The position numbers and the translations under genes are program-made. DNA of 64,000 nt from contig OX457041.1 in NCBI GenBank assembly GCA_949752735.1, positions 26,832,705-26,896,704 of the forward strand. The letters are read 5' to 3'. This stretch comes from Lumbricus terrestris (Eukaryota; Annelida; Clitellata; Crassiclitellata; Lumbricidae). This document shows positions 48,487 to 60,394 of the stretch, in pieces. Under the pieces are notes generated by a model. The model was not told the DNA's origin. It saw only the letters and a list, made by a program, of their open reading frames with translations, and searched no databases. Position 1 is the stretch's first letter, and the number at the start of each line of letters is the position of its first letter.

Positions 48487-48793
48487 GGCGTACGGGACAT
48501 TTCGGCAGTGGGGGCAAACAAATTTTTCCCGAAAAATTTGACGACCTTTCCCCCCCAAAATTCTTAGGTTTAGTCATCTGCCCAAAATTCTTAGGATTTT
48601 TCCCGTCCGAAAAATAAAATCTGACGACTTTTTTACCCCTGCGCGCCCGACAAAATCCTCCCGTACCTGTTTTGCCCGAAAAAAATTCCGAATTTTTTTG
48701 GCCCGTCCATGCCTCTTTTGCCCGAAAAACACATTTGCCCGAAATTTGGGGGGTGGGGCATTTGCCCCCCTCTGGACCTCCGTCTCGTACGCC
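48487..48793. mobile_element. MITE at the outer end of the palindrome right arm
   Basis: The left end GGCGTACGGGAC is the inverse of the right end GTCTCGTACGCC. tatgcta flanks both sides (48480-48486 and 48794-48800), extendable to 8 bp (tatgctag) if the terminal G is counted. The interior is rich in cccgaaaaa/tttgcccgaa words. Confidence 0.82.
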
Positions 48794-48971
48794 TATGCTA
48801 GAAGCCTAGAAAATCCTAGAAGACGTGCGCGTGTGCGTGCAACTTTGCATGTGTACAGGTTATAGGCTATACAAACAGTTCTGATTATGACAACACTGAA
48901 ATAACTTAAATTCATTGTTATTTCTGGATTTTGATAAAATTTAATGTCATTCATGCTTATAATTATGCTTA

Positions 48972-48975
<4 letters not shown>

Positions 48976-49031
<56 letters not shown>

Positions 49032-49073
49032 TGCGCGCGCGTGTTCGTGTGTGTGTGTGCGTGTGTCTGCGCG
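48976..49073. repeat. GT microsatellite
   Basis: A (GT)n run from 48976, perfect to about 49023 and then interrupted by gcgcgc and gtgttcgt. Confidence 0.95.
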
Positions 49074-49483
49074 TGCGTAAATTTGTGTACATGTATGCAT
49101 GCATAGGCCTACATGTATGTATGTATATATGTATCGTATGTGTGGACTGTAGACTGTATGGTTTTCTGTAACCCTGTTGCTAATCGCAGAGCGTGTGGGA
49201 ATGTTTTAGACAAAGGATGGTTGAACAGATAACTGCATGTTGGTCATACATGGTGTAAATAAAACCTGCAGTTGTGACAGCGTCATTTCCTCTTCTTCCG
49301 GTAAACTGCTCCCATCTTCCATGAAAACGAAATATCCCCCGTAGCGACACTAAAGGGTACATATAAGCGCACACACACACACCCACAAACGCCCACACAC
49401 ACACACATGTAGTATACTTAAATAAAGAGGTGAGACGCTCTGATGGCCCTTGTACATGTATACCAGGCACAGTTCGACCAAAT

Positions 49484-51394
49484 CAGTGGCGTCTACCAAT
49501 GGGGGGTTTGGGAGAACGTTCTCCCACGGTTTCTGAAAGTGGGGGGTTTGACTGACTTTTCGGGTGTAAATTGGGGGTTGGGTTGGTGAATTTCTATTAA
49601 ATAAAGGCATGGATTACGAAAATTATTAGTTGTGCATCATGTATTATCGAAAAACATTATTACCTTGGACTAGCGAACCCACGGTTCGCTTGATGTCACT
49701 TATATTTGGTAGAGAGCAGGACAACTCATAGACATTAGTGTCAGTCAGGTCCTTGGCATACAAGGGTGGAACACACCCATTCGGGATTGACCTCTTATCG
49801 CTAATCACGTTTACTGACGGAGCCAAGCCGAAGCCCCACCCTTGGCAGGTGATGAAGGCAACAAAATTAATTATTGCGACGGTCGCGCAGCAAGAATCAA
49901 ACGACCCGTTTGACACTTGCTGTGCACGTGTAGCCTACCCCAGTCTTCGGACAGTGGTCCCTTCTGTAAAAGTAGCCTAAGCCTAATGAAGCTAATAACA
50001 GATGTTTCGCATTAGATTCCCAGCCAGCATATCGCTGAAATGGATAAGAGCAGCTCTGATGTAAAGCAGAGTCTTTCCATGCTATAGAGATGCAGCCATA
50101 AGTGCAGGAAGCTATAGATGGTAGTCATTATACATGTAGGTCTACCATAGACAACCGAATTTGACTGTTTCTGTGTTATAAGTTTTTCTTATTTCGCGAA
50201 GAGTTGCATCGACATGATGACATCAGCAGGAGTTGTCAACAGCCAACGGTCTGCCTACACAGAGAGTTTCTCTGGAGAATTCGAATTACTATAGCTTTCA
50301 GCTTCTAAGCGCATGGACGGAGATTTAAAGGGATTGCGGAGATGCCTATATCGCCCCAATGTTTCAGAAATATTTCATAAATATCATTACAATTTACTAC
50401 AGTACGTGTTATTCATTGAACTTATTTATCTATAATGAAAATTCGTCTAAGATGGCAACTTAAAAGCCGCCATCACAGTCTGCAAATTTAAAAAAAATTA
50501 AGCGTTGGGAGCGACATTTATTGAAGTCTTGAACCACATCTCTGAGCACTGAGATCATGACAGCTTAAAATGCTACGTACGGCAGCAATGTGCAAATACA
50601 AAAATTGTATGCAACTGGGAGGCGACACTCTAAGGTCTCAAACCATGGCTAGGCTAGTATCAGCATGGAAAAATGAGTACCGTTAATTTTATTAAGACGA
50701 CACCTTAAAATGCTGCCTTTGCATTGTGGAAATTCAAAAAGTTTCTAATGGGCCACTGAAAAAGTACAGCTATTTTGTTAAGACGACACCTTAAAATGCT
50801 GCCATTGCAATGTGTCACTGAAAATGTTCAGCTATTTTGTTAAGATGACCCCTTAAAATGCTGCCATTGCAATGTGGAAATTCAAAAAGTTCCTAATGGG
50901 TCACTGAAAAAGTACAGTTTTTTGTTAAGATGACCCCTTAAAATGGTGCCATTGCAATGTGGAAATTCAAAAAGTTTCTAATGGGTCACTGAAAAAGTAC
51001 AGCTATATTGTTAAGACGACACCTTAAAATGCTGCCATTGCATTGTGGAAATTCAAAAAGTTTCTAATGGGCCTCTGAAAAAGTACAGCTATTTTGTTAA
51101 GACGACACCTTAAAATGCTGCCATTGCAATGTGCAAATTCAAAAAGTTTATGATGGGGAGCGGCGCATCCCCTCCCCGTACCTCTGCCCTCACAGTGCAA
51201 CGCGCATCACGAGCGTCCTTCGGACGCTCAATTGCCTTCCCCCCATAAACCTCAATTCCCCCCCTCCAGAGGAGGGGACTAGATTAAACACTGTGCGTAC
51301 GTAACATATGAACAGATTCCCATACAATTGTTTTAAGTCGGCGAAAATGGGGGTTTGTTCTCCCACTCCAAGTGGGGGGGGTTAGACGCCACTG
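49484..51394. mobile_element. hAT-like non-autonomous element, perfect TSD
   Basis: The left end CAGTGGCGTCTA is the inverse of the right end TAGACGCCACTG. gaccaaat flanks both sides (49476-49483 and 51395-51402). 1911 bp with subterminal ggggggttt/gttctcccac motifs, an internal 85-bp tandem array and no transposase. Its interior (cgacatttattgaagtcttg near 50514) resembles part of the hAT at 14083-15132 (ggcatttattgaagtctta), so internal sequence has been shared between families. Confidence 0.92.
50692..51150. repeat. 85-bp tandem array inside the hAT element
   Basis: Six copies of a unit containing ttaagacgacaccttaaaat, gctgccattgcaatgtgg and aatgggtcactgaaaaagta. Starts near 50693, 50778, 50841, 50926, 51011 and 51098; one copy has lost about 22 bp. 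Confidence 0.9.
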
Positions 51395-51477
51395 GACCAA
51401 ATGCATTGCTGACGTGTGAGTGAGATGGGAGAGGTCGTCTGCTTCTTTCTGATTCATGTTTATTTTATTGAGGTGTT

Positions 51478-51586
<109 letters not shown>

Positions 51587-51819
51587 CTGTCGGTATAGGT
51601 GAATGTCTCTCTCATGTAGTATACGCATCTGCAGAGAGTATATCTATATAAATAAAGAGAAGATTCTGTCTGTCTGTCTGTCTGTCTGTCTGTGCGTGTG
51701 TGAGTGTGTGTGTATGTGTGTGTGTGTATGCGTGTGTGTGTGTCTATTTGACCGGGATGCATTTCCACAGTGTTTGAGCTTTTCCCTCCAAACCTTCACT
51801 ACTTCACTACTTTGTAGGT

Positions 51820-52135
51820 CTGGGCATGGGACACCCCGTGGAGGGGTTGCGAAATTCTCCCACCATGGGATCGGGGACTTGGGGTGGGGGCGAAACCCCC
51901 AATTTTTTCCGTATAACGCAGCTATTCATCTCAAGCTTTGTACTTAGGCAGAGGGTCATCAGAACCATCCGCTGGAGGGGTTGGCGAATCTCTACCACCA
52001 TGGAGACCATGGTGCACGGGGGGGGCGAAAACCCACATTTTTTCACCTTTTCACTCCAAGCCTTCACTACTGTGTCGGTGTCGGCATGGGACACCCGCTG
52101 GAGGGTTGGCGAATCTCTACCACCATGGAGTGGGG
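51820..52135. repeat. Tandem repeats inside the Helitron
   Basis: About three copies of a unit around gcatgggacacccgctgga, ggttggcgaatctctaccac and catggag, each followed by gggggcgaaaac and a cttttccctccaa-like word. Period about 130-140 bp. Confidence 0.75.
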
Positions 52136-52348
52136 GAAAACCCTAATTTTCGCTATAAATGTCCATTCCATTGCCATACTTTCACACTTTCGCCTGACAC
52201 GTTGGGTGGGGTGGGATGGGGTGGGGATGGGATGTTGGGGTGGGCTAGGGTGGGGTGGTCGGGGTTGGGTGAGTAGGATTCGTGGTGGAGTGAGGTGGAG
52301 GGGTGGTTTCGAGTGGGGTGTTGCGAAGATCGGGCGGCTGGAGAGCCT

Positions 52349-52802
52349 GGTGACACGAAACGGAGTATCCCCCATGAAAGCTATCCGGGGAGATGAATCA
52401 ATCTATCCCCCGGATGGAATTAACCGGTCTATACTATCCGGGGGGATAAACCATTCTATCCCCTTTTTGAAAAATGCGCATAATAAAACATTTATGCTGT
52501 AATCAAAATTTCAAGTGACTCTAATTGTTTTAAGTGTTCTAAGCAATGCTCAGATAAAGGCAACTCGAATTTATTTAGTGACTGAGTGTTCTTAAGTGTT
52601 TTAAATGTTTTAAGTGCTCTAAAAACAGGGCAAAACAAATTATCTAGTAGGAATAAACATAAGCTTACCTGTCAGTGTCATTGTTCAAAACAAAGCAGAT
52701 GAAAATTAATTTGCCAAAAAAATACACGCGGAAGCGGTTTTTTCGACTTTTTTTAATTTAGGGGATACAATTAATACGGGGGATACTCTATTTCGTGACA
52801 CC
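52349..52802. mobile_element. TIR element nested in the Helitron
   Basis: The left end ggtgacacgaaacggagtat plus ccccc is the inverse of the right end (gggggatactctatttcgtg plus acacc), about 25 bp with few mismatches. No convincing TSD, so the class is unknown. Confidence 0.7.
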
Positions 52803-53194
52803 GGCAGTGAGGAAGGGGCAAGTAAGGAATTGGCCGGGAGCGGGGCGAGTCCTAAATTTCCCGGGCAACGCCGGGTATCCCATCTAGTAGTGCATAGTAG
52901 TGCATAGTCTGACTATAGCATATTATAGCATAAAGCCGTTGTAGTTCACGTTGGTACAATCCAATTCAAGCTAATATTGTTGAATGTATTTTAGTCACGT
53001 CTAGTCCAGACTGACCTAACAGTAAGGCAATCGTTGCTGCAGGTTAATTAGTGCTGATTATGACCAGCCATTGATCGTGAAATCGAAAAATATAATTATC
53101 ATCATAGAGTTTCTTGTAGAGTTACCTTAGAATATAATTATTAGCCACTGCAAGGTCATGAGATCAATAGCATACCGGTAATTATATAGCCTAA

Positions 53195-53351
53195 CAGTGG
53201 CGTAGCCAGGAATTTTTGATGGGGGGTTTATGGTTGGAAACCCTGTTTTGGGCTATTTTTCTTCTTTAAATGGAAAAATAACCTTAAAAAACCTTTTTCC
53301 GGAGCCAATGGAGGGGTTTAACCTCCGAAACCCCCCTTGCCTACGCCACTG
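53195..53351. mobile_element. 157-bp MITE, perfect 8-bp TSD
   Basis: The left end CAGTGGCGTAGCCAGG is the inverse of the right end GCCTACGCCACTG. tagcctaa lies on both sides (53187-53194 and 53352-53359). Confidence 0.93.
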
Positions 53352-53423
53352 TAGCCTAATATAAAATATAGCCTATGACATAACTTCATAGAAGCTCATT
53401 TCTTAGCATGCATTAGCCATTGA

Positions 53424-54174
53424 CAGTGGCGGCACCAGGATTTCAGTTTGGGGGCAGTGGCGGCGCCAGGATTTAAGTTTCGGGGGGGCTGAAGCCTCGA
53501 CCGAAATCTCATGAAAATTTTCCATTCTCGCCGCCAAAATTTCTCACGACCTTTTTTTGTTAAAATTTCTGACGACCTTTTTTTTTTTTTAGTCATCGAC
53601 CAAAATTTTATGAAAAGTTTCCATTTACGCCGCCAAAATTTCTGACGACCTTTTTTTTTCTTTTAGTCATCGACCAAAATTAATGAAAAGTTTCCATTTA
53701 CGCCGCCAAAATTTCTGACGACCTTTTTTTTTCTTTTAGTCATCGACCAAAATTAATGAAAAGTTTCCATTTACGCCGCCAAAATTTCTGACGACTTTTT
53801 TTTTTTTTTTTTTTAGTCGTCAGCCCAAAATCGTCAATATTTCACTGTAAAAATTTCGGATGGCCCTTTTTTTAGGGGGGCTGAGCCTCTCGTAGGGGGG
53901 CTTAGCCCCCCAGCCCTCCCCTAACGCCGCCACTGTTTGGGGGGGCTGAAGCCTCGCAGCGAAATTTTCATATTTTCATCCGTAAAAATTTCTGTTTTTT
54001 TAGTCATCAACCGAAATCTCAGGAAAATTTTCCATTTTCGCCGCCAAAATCTCTGACGACCTTTTTTTTTTAGTCGTCAGCCGAAAATTGTGGATTTTTC
54101 AACGTAAAAAAATTCGGATGGCCCTTTTTAGGGGGGTCTGAGCCTCTTGTAGGGGGGGCTAAGCGCTGCCACTG
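53424..54174. mobile_element. Outer hAT-like MITE copy (A), interrupted by a relative
   Basis: The left end CAGTGGCGGCACCAGG is the inverse of the right end gcGCTGCCACTG. The interior has gacgaccttttttttttagtc and gggctgaagcctcg shared with 59198-59415. Its own flanks do not match each other (gccattga left, aagtgcgg right). It is interrupted by the insertion at 53455-53935. Confidence 0.8.
53455..53935. mobile_element. Inner hAT-like MITE inserted in copy A, perfect TSD
   Basis: Left end CAGTGGCGGCGCCAGG, right end AACGCCGCCACTG, with tttggggg on both sides (53447-53454 and 53936-53943). The interior holds three tandem copies of a roughly 73-bp module (gtcatcgaccaaaattaatg ... gccgccaaaatttctgacga), making it longer than the 218-bp relative at 59198. 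Confidence 0.92.
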
Positions 54175-56267
54175 AAGTGCGGTAAAACCATGACTTATGG
54201 CAGTCGAGGGCATCTGTGCTTCACGAAATGTGCTTGGACTTAGCCATGCTTAAATGTCAATTATGCTGTGCAATTGTGTTGACAATGAAAATTATTTCCT
54301 GCCTCGATCTGATGAGGAATATAAAAATAATAATATTATAATATTCATTATTCATATATCGTCTTCACTTTGTTGTGTGTAATGATTTGTTTGTGCAATT
54401 TTTTTTGTCCAGTCATCTAAACTATGCAGGTGTGCAAAATTTTGAAGTTAGCCTATTACATTTTGTAGGCGATTGACCTTTAAAAACTTGCACAGAATCT
54501 CACCTTTCGGATACAGCATGTCGTGTGTAAATTTTACCGAACGTCATAATATTCCAATTGTATCGCATTTTACAGCATTATTTTGAGAGTTTTTTTTGCT
54601 GATTATAATAATGATGAGATGATTTGTAAAGTAGCGAGGCTTAAGGAAAGGAAATTGTTATGGTGGTATGAATAACACTAAAACCCGTATGCGGTACCTT
54701 TTATATGCAGCATAACATCATTATTTTTCCCTGTGATTAGGCTAATGGGTGTTTGTCCTCCGCTTGCTGCTTCTATGCGCATCTCAAAACTCCTTTTTAG
54801 CCGTGCTGGGGTTGAGAACACTTCTGGGTTTTTGCCTTGAAGGGGTGCTGTATAAATTCTTGTTATGGATGAATAAGTAAGCTGGTGAAGAACAGTCGGT
54901 GCAATTAGTAGTCCGATAACATGTACATGGTTTGACAGCAAGAACTAGGAAAGGTTCATGTTCTCATGAGTGGTTATTGTTGCTATCATGTTCTTCTGAC
55001 ATACAAAATAAAATGTTCAGATAGGCATATACGAACATTCAGACACTGGTTTCACCTCGGATGTCATCTCATGAATGATCGTTATTTTAAAACAAAACAG
55101 ATCTGCAAAAGAAGAGAAAATTGGCATTGTAATGTAAATGACGAATCTTCTAATCTCTCTATGCCGAACAAAATCCAAGTCCAGACATGGCTGATGAGAA
55201 AAATTTAGGGCCCCTGGGCAGAGCATTCCGACACACAGAGGCTTCTATCCCCCCCTAAGCAGCCAGGCTCAATCCATCTTCTTCCCTCCCTCTTCCTGGG
55301 TCGACCTTCCCCCTCGGCAATGTGTTATCTCGTCTATTCCTCTGGTGAATGAAGGTTTCTGAGATGGGGAGCGATGCTCTCCTCCCCGAAAGAATTGTTT
55401 TCAATTTCCGCATTGCAATTTCAGTATCTTAAGCTGACAACTACTATATTTCAGTAGAGGGATTGCTGAAAAGAGAGGTCTAGGACTTAATAAATAACTT
55501 AAGCCTATATAGTCCTACTTAGCAATAATATTTTTGGATTTTCCACATTAAAATGACTAAATTTTATATGGCGTCGTAACGCAGCACATACCTACCATGG
55601 CTGTTTATGATGTCAACCTAACAAAGTTACTCTAACACTTCAGTGCTGATAAAAGAGTGGCTTGGGATTTCGATAAATATGCTTCTAGACCTAATTACTA
55701 TATTTATTTATTAATCAAGTTCAGCAGATGAGAGTAAACTTAGGCCCATCAAAAATTAAATTAAGGGGCCAGGCCTGCTGGGCTGTTATACAAAGATTGT
55801 GATTTCATGCCTCTCAAAATATGCTATTTTGAAATCAGCAACTGAAGAAAATCATAGTTGTAGGCTAGTAGGCCTATTGTTTGTAAAAAATATAATTGGC
55901 CTATCGCACGTACGGTCTAAACAGGTTAATTAACCGCAGACCTCGATCTAAGAACGTATAGTGCCTACACGCACGTACGGTACACGCAGACGAACGGACG
56001 GACAGACAGATAGACAGACCTACCAACAGAATTCTCTTTACACTGGATAAAATGTAAAATTACAATAGTCGAAACTTTGCCAATTATTGCCAAAACCAAA
56101 GCAAAGATCGATGTAGGGCTACAGCTGCATGCATGCTGTACGTTTGAATGCAATTATGCTGCGCTTTCAGGGCCTTCTTAATAGTAGCCTAATAAACGGG
56201 ACTGGAGGGCTAGGTCTACACCATATAAAGCATTTTTTATATAGCAATTTTTAAATTTGATATAAAG
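54175..56267. other. No gene seen; scattered repeat remnants
   Basis: AT-rich sequence. 55330-55500 resembles 46660-46830 (gaattg ... gcattgca ... aagctg ... aataaat words) and is probably a remnant of the same element family. The small frame at 54678-54941 (minus) has no recognised domain. Confidence 0.4.
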
Positions 56268-56269
56268 CA

Positions 56270-56500
56270 TGGGGTAGAGTAGTGGTTAACACGCTGGCCA
56301 AGAATGCGAGAGGTAGTGAGTTCGAGCCCCCGTTGGGCGGATTTGCTTTGTAGGCTGCCATCGGCGCCGTGTTATTACAAAGCTGTATGTTCAGTTAGTA
56401 GTTAAGTTTAATTAAGATTACTGCATAACTTGTAATGTAAAGCGCAGTGCGTCTTGCAGGCGTTTAATTAAAGAAAAGATATTATTATATTATTATTCTG
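56270..56500 (+). mobile_element. tRNA-derived SINE, second family
   Basis: A-box-like tagagtagtggttaacacg and B box gagttcgagccccc, followed by an unrelated body (cagtgcgtcttgcaggcgtt) and an ATT-rich tail. The head differs from the SINEs at 5249 and 25994, so it is a separate family. Confidence 0.8.
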
Positions 56501-56988
56501 GCGTTGACTTTCTGAATCAACACACGACAACAGGGAAACAGTCGAATTCAAATTATGACAAACATTATGACGCAATAACGACGTCATCGGTCTATTATTT
56601 CGATCGATCTTATGAATAAAATTAATTATTGTCAGTCGCAGCTCAAATTATTATTAACGTTTACTAATTTCAATTTGTTATTAATAACTATTAACTAAAT
56701 TTGAAACGCGCCTGCGGCTACATCCACATCGAAGAGGACAGCAAGACTACTAAGTCTTGATCTTCCGACTACAGTTTCCGAAATTTTCCAGAAAATCTGC
56801 CGGTCTTCTCGGAAGTTCATTCGATGACTGCTCCAACAACTTCGATTTTTTTCGTCCATCGACATCAGCAGGTCAACCAAAATAATTACAGAACCTAAAT
56901 AATAGCCTAATGTACAGAACATTGAATTTGTATCGAAAATTTAAAGTTGCAGATATTAACTAGAAATTTTAAAGAAATTTGGGGGCAT

Positions 56989-57455
56989 AACTATAGTACC
57001 GGGGATCGACGTGTCAGTTAGGGTCACGTTGGCGTCGAGTATCGGTTAGAGTTTAGGTTAGGCGTCGCGTGTTGGTAGTTAGGGTTTAGGTTAGGCGTCG
57101 CGTGTTGGTAGTTAGGGTTTAGGTTAGGCGTCGCGTGTTGGTAGTTAGGGTTTAGGTTAGGCGTCGCGTGTTGGTAGTTAGGGTTTAGGTTAGGCGTCGC
57201 GTGTTTGTATTTAGGGTTTAGGTTAGACGTCGCGTGTTGGTAGTTAGGATTTAGGTTAGGCGTCGCGTGTTGGTAGTTAGGGTTTAGGTTAGGCGTCGCG
57301 TGTTGGTAGTTAGGGTTTAGGTTAGGCATCGCGTGTTGGTAGTTAGGGTTTAGGTTAGGCGTCGCGTGTTGGTAGTTAGGGTTTAGGTTAGGCGTCGCGA
57401 GTTGGCGGTTCGGATTTAGGTTTAGTGTCGTCAAGCGGTCCCCGGTACTATAGTT
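56989..57455. mobile_element. MITE carrying a 33-bp minisatellite
   Basis: A perfect 17-bp terminal inverted repeat, aactatagtaccgggga, lies at 56989-57005 and inverted at 57439-57455. Nearly the whole interior is the tandem array 57052-57420. No unambiguous TSD, because the terminal actatagt is itself palindromic. Confidence 0.85.
57052..57420. repeat. 33-bp minisatellite with TTAGGG-like core
   Basis: About 11 copies of gttagggtttaggttaggcg plus tcgcgtgttggta. Period 33 is a multiple of three, so an open frame with an 11-residue repeat (ATPNLNPNYQH) appears on the minus strand. This is an artefact, not a gene. Confidence 0.95.
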
Positions 57456-57782
57456 TTCCGTGATTTGTCTTTTAAGGTTTTAGATGTGATTGAGTATTGT
57501 GTGTAGCGCCACAATTTTTTTATTTATTATTCGAACTTAACTTTTGTAATTTATTTCTATTTTTAATACTATGTTTTTGAATAATTTATGAAATTTGGAG
57601 ATTTCTATTGCGCCACTGTATTTTTCACGTCTTTAACATTTGTTTGTGAGTAAAATTTTATATGCAGAGGTTTGAATTGTGATATCGTATAAGACTTGGT
57701 GACTTTTATAACTCTGCAATGTATGTTGATTTATTTGTTCTTTTTGAAATTGAAGTTTTGTAGGTCTGTTTCAATGTTTTCG

Positions 57783-57897
57783 ATATGTAAACAGTTATAT
57801 ATTAAATATATATGTTATATTATTATATATGTTATAATTATATATGTTATATATATAAATATATATATATATATTTAATATATAACAGTTTACATAT
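57783..57897. repeat. AT-rich foldback hairpin
   Basis: atatgtaaacagttatatat and the following bases recur inverted (atatataacagtttacatat) at the right end, with one mismatch in about 29 bp. The centre is TA microsatellite. Confidence 0.8.
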
Positions 57898-58488
57898 TGA
57901 TAACATTTAGTGTTAAAATATATATATGTTATATAGACACTATATGTTAAATATTACTGAATTGCTTTTGTCTTTTGTGAGGAATGTGGTGACCAAATGC
58001 ACCGCATTTCCTATGCAGGATTAGCATTGCTTGGAGGTTTAGCCTTGCAGTTGGGTAGTCCCTTCATCTCAGGCGTCTCTGGCAGTGTTAGTTTCCATTT
58101 CGTCATTTTTGTTTAACCTATAGCCTATACCTGTTACGCGAATAAGCAGACTCTATTGTCTCTGCTTTATGTAGCCTATAGCTACTCCTCTTCTCTAGTT
58201 CCTTGTCTCCGGGTCTCTCACGCTGTGCACGTGACTCTCTTGCTGCACGTTGACATGCTCTTCCTCTGCCTCGACAAGCTCACATCCTTTCTCCTTGTTT
58301 CTCCCACACTCTTCAGTTTTCAGATGTCTTACATTCAGTCTTGAGAACACATAACGTTCTCTCAATCTAACTGCGTTTTAGTCATTTCGCACGCGCTGTT
58401 GATCAATCCTTGTATATTGCACGTGTGCCTCTCTCCCCGTCATCTGACTATCTACCTTTTATGATGCAAGTTATTGCCTGTCTGTATA

Positions 58489-58682
<194 letters not shown>

Positions 58683-59197
58683 CATTCATCCAATGCTCTT
58701 AATAGATTGATAATTTCCGGTCTTTTGTTCTCAGTCTTAAATTTCTTTGTCTCTGTCTCGCTCTGTCAACAGCGCTCTTGTCCGCTCTCATATACCCTTA
58801 TTCCATTTCACTCTTATAATACCTGGGTCTTGATTTTCGTGCACTATCATTTCTTCTGCTTGTCTTGCATTCCCATCCAAGTAAAAGTAGCCTAACTTAG
58901 GTCTACTCAAATTAAGAATATTTCTAAAATTGGATTTTCCGTGGGCAGGCTATGTATACAACCATATTGGGGATGAAATTCCACTGCCTCGTGAGCCCTG
59001 AGATGAACGGACTACGGAGACCTTTGCCAACACCTCCACGTGGTGGTCTCGGGGCATGTGGTTAGCCAGCTGCTGGTTGACTACATGGCGAAGATTGGCA
59101 GCTTTATATATGACCGTAGGCGACGTATATATATATATATACATATATAAAATTATTTGTCACTTACTAAAATAGTAAATAATATTATAATCACATA

Positions 59198-59415
59198 CAG
59201 TGGCGGCGCCAGGATTTCAGTTTCGGGGGGGGCTGAAGCCTCGCGACGAAAATTTCCCATTTTCGCCGCCAAACTTTCTGACGACCTTTTTTTTTTAGTC
59301 GTCACCCGAAAATCGTGGATATTTCAATGTAAAAAATTCGGATGGCCCTTTTTAGGGGGGGCTGAGCCTCTTGTAGGGGGCTTAGCCCCTCCAGCCCCCC
59401 CTAGCGCCGCTACTG
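59198..59415. mobile_element. hAT-like MITE copy (B)
   Basis: Left end CAGTGGCGGCGCCAGG, right end TAGCGCCGCTACTG. The interior matches copy A. The left flank is atcacata and the right flank gccattga, so it has no TSD of its own, but its right flank equals the left flank of copy A at 53416-53423. Confidence 0.85.
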
Positions 59416-59629
59416 GCCATTGATCGCAAGATGACCATTATGGCTTAGTAGAGGCTCCTTAGAATGAGCCGCCCTGGTCAAGGTATTTTAGAATTTGACC
59501 ATTATAAACCTGTCAAACTTGTATAGGAGGGGGCGATACTAATAATTATCTTCGAAATGTCAGTGTTGTTGAGCAGTAACAACCTTTAATACGCACATAT
59601 AATTATACGCTAAAAGAATCAGCATCCGT

Positions 59630-59926
59630 CTGTCTGTCTATCTGTTTGTCTGTCTGTCTGTCTCTGTCTGCCTGTCTGTCTGTCTCTGTCTGTCTGTCTC
59701 TGTCTGTCTGTCTCTGTTTGTCTGTCTGTCTGTCTGTCTATCTCTGTCTGTCTGTCTGCCTGCCTGTTTGTCTGTCTCTGTATGTCTCTGTCTGTCTGTC
59801 TATGTCTGTCTGTCTCTGTCTGTCTGTCTCTGTCTGTCTGTCTCTGTATGTCTCTGTCTGGCTGTCTCTGTATGTATGTCTGTCTCTGTTTGTCTGTCTA
59901 TCTGTCTCTGTATGTGTCTGTCTGTC

Positions 59927-59959
<33 letters not shown>

Positions 59960-59992
59960 GTTTGTCTGTCTGTCTGTCTGTCCGTCTGCTTA
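59630..59992. repeat. CTGT microsatellite
   Basis: TCTG/CTGT repeats interrupted by CTCTGT and TATGT words. Long Cys/Leu/Ser/Val frames in all three forward frames are artefacts. Confidence 0.97.
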
Positions 59993-60164
59993 TCCGAATG
60001 CGTTTTGTTATGAGCGTCACTGCTTTGATTTGACGCTTAGAGGTGTGGGGCGTCTTCTGAAAGTCGGTTCGCAAGCGATGAGTTAATTAATCAAAGAACG
60101 TAATTCTAAACTGTACCCCGATGAGGAATGAAACTTACAGGAATTGGATTGGGTGAATAGATGA

Positions 60165-60366
60165 ATGGAAGGATGGATGAATGGTTGGTTGGACGGATGG
60201 ATGGATGTATGGATAGATGGATGGATGGATGGATGGATGGATGGATGGATGGATGGATGGATGGATGGATGGATGGATGGATGGATGGATGGATGGATGG
60301 ATGGATGGATGGATGGATGGATGGATGGATGGATGGATGGATGGATGGATGGATGGATGGATGGAC
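60165..60366. repeat. GGAT microsatellite
   Basis: (GGAT)n, perfect from about 60208 to 60364. It produces MDGW repeats on the + strand and SIHP repeats on the - strand, not proteins. Confidence 0.98.
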
Positions 60367-60394
60367 CGACGGACAGACGGGTGGATGGTTGGAT

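Larger units (their letters stand above)
51643..52887 (+). mobile_element. Non-autonomous Helitron
   Basis: Starts with TC (TCTATATAAATAAAG) after an A and ends in CTAG followed by T, the A^T insertion typical of Helitrons. Just before the end, cgggcaacgccgggtatccc can form a short hairpin. No Rep/helicase frame. It contains a CTGT microsatellite, repeats around gcatgggacacccgctgga and a nested TIR element. Confidence 0.85.

Noticed and set aside
57024..57434. 136-residue minus-strand frame with an 11-residue repeat (N-L-N-P-N-Y-Q-H type)
   Set aside because: It is the 33-bp minisatellite read in frame; the period is a multiple of three, so stop codons are absent by construction.
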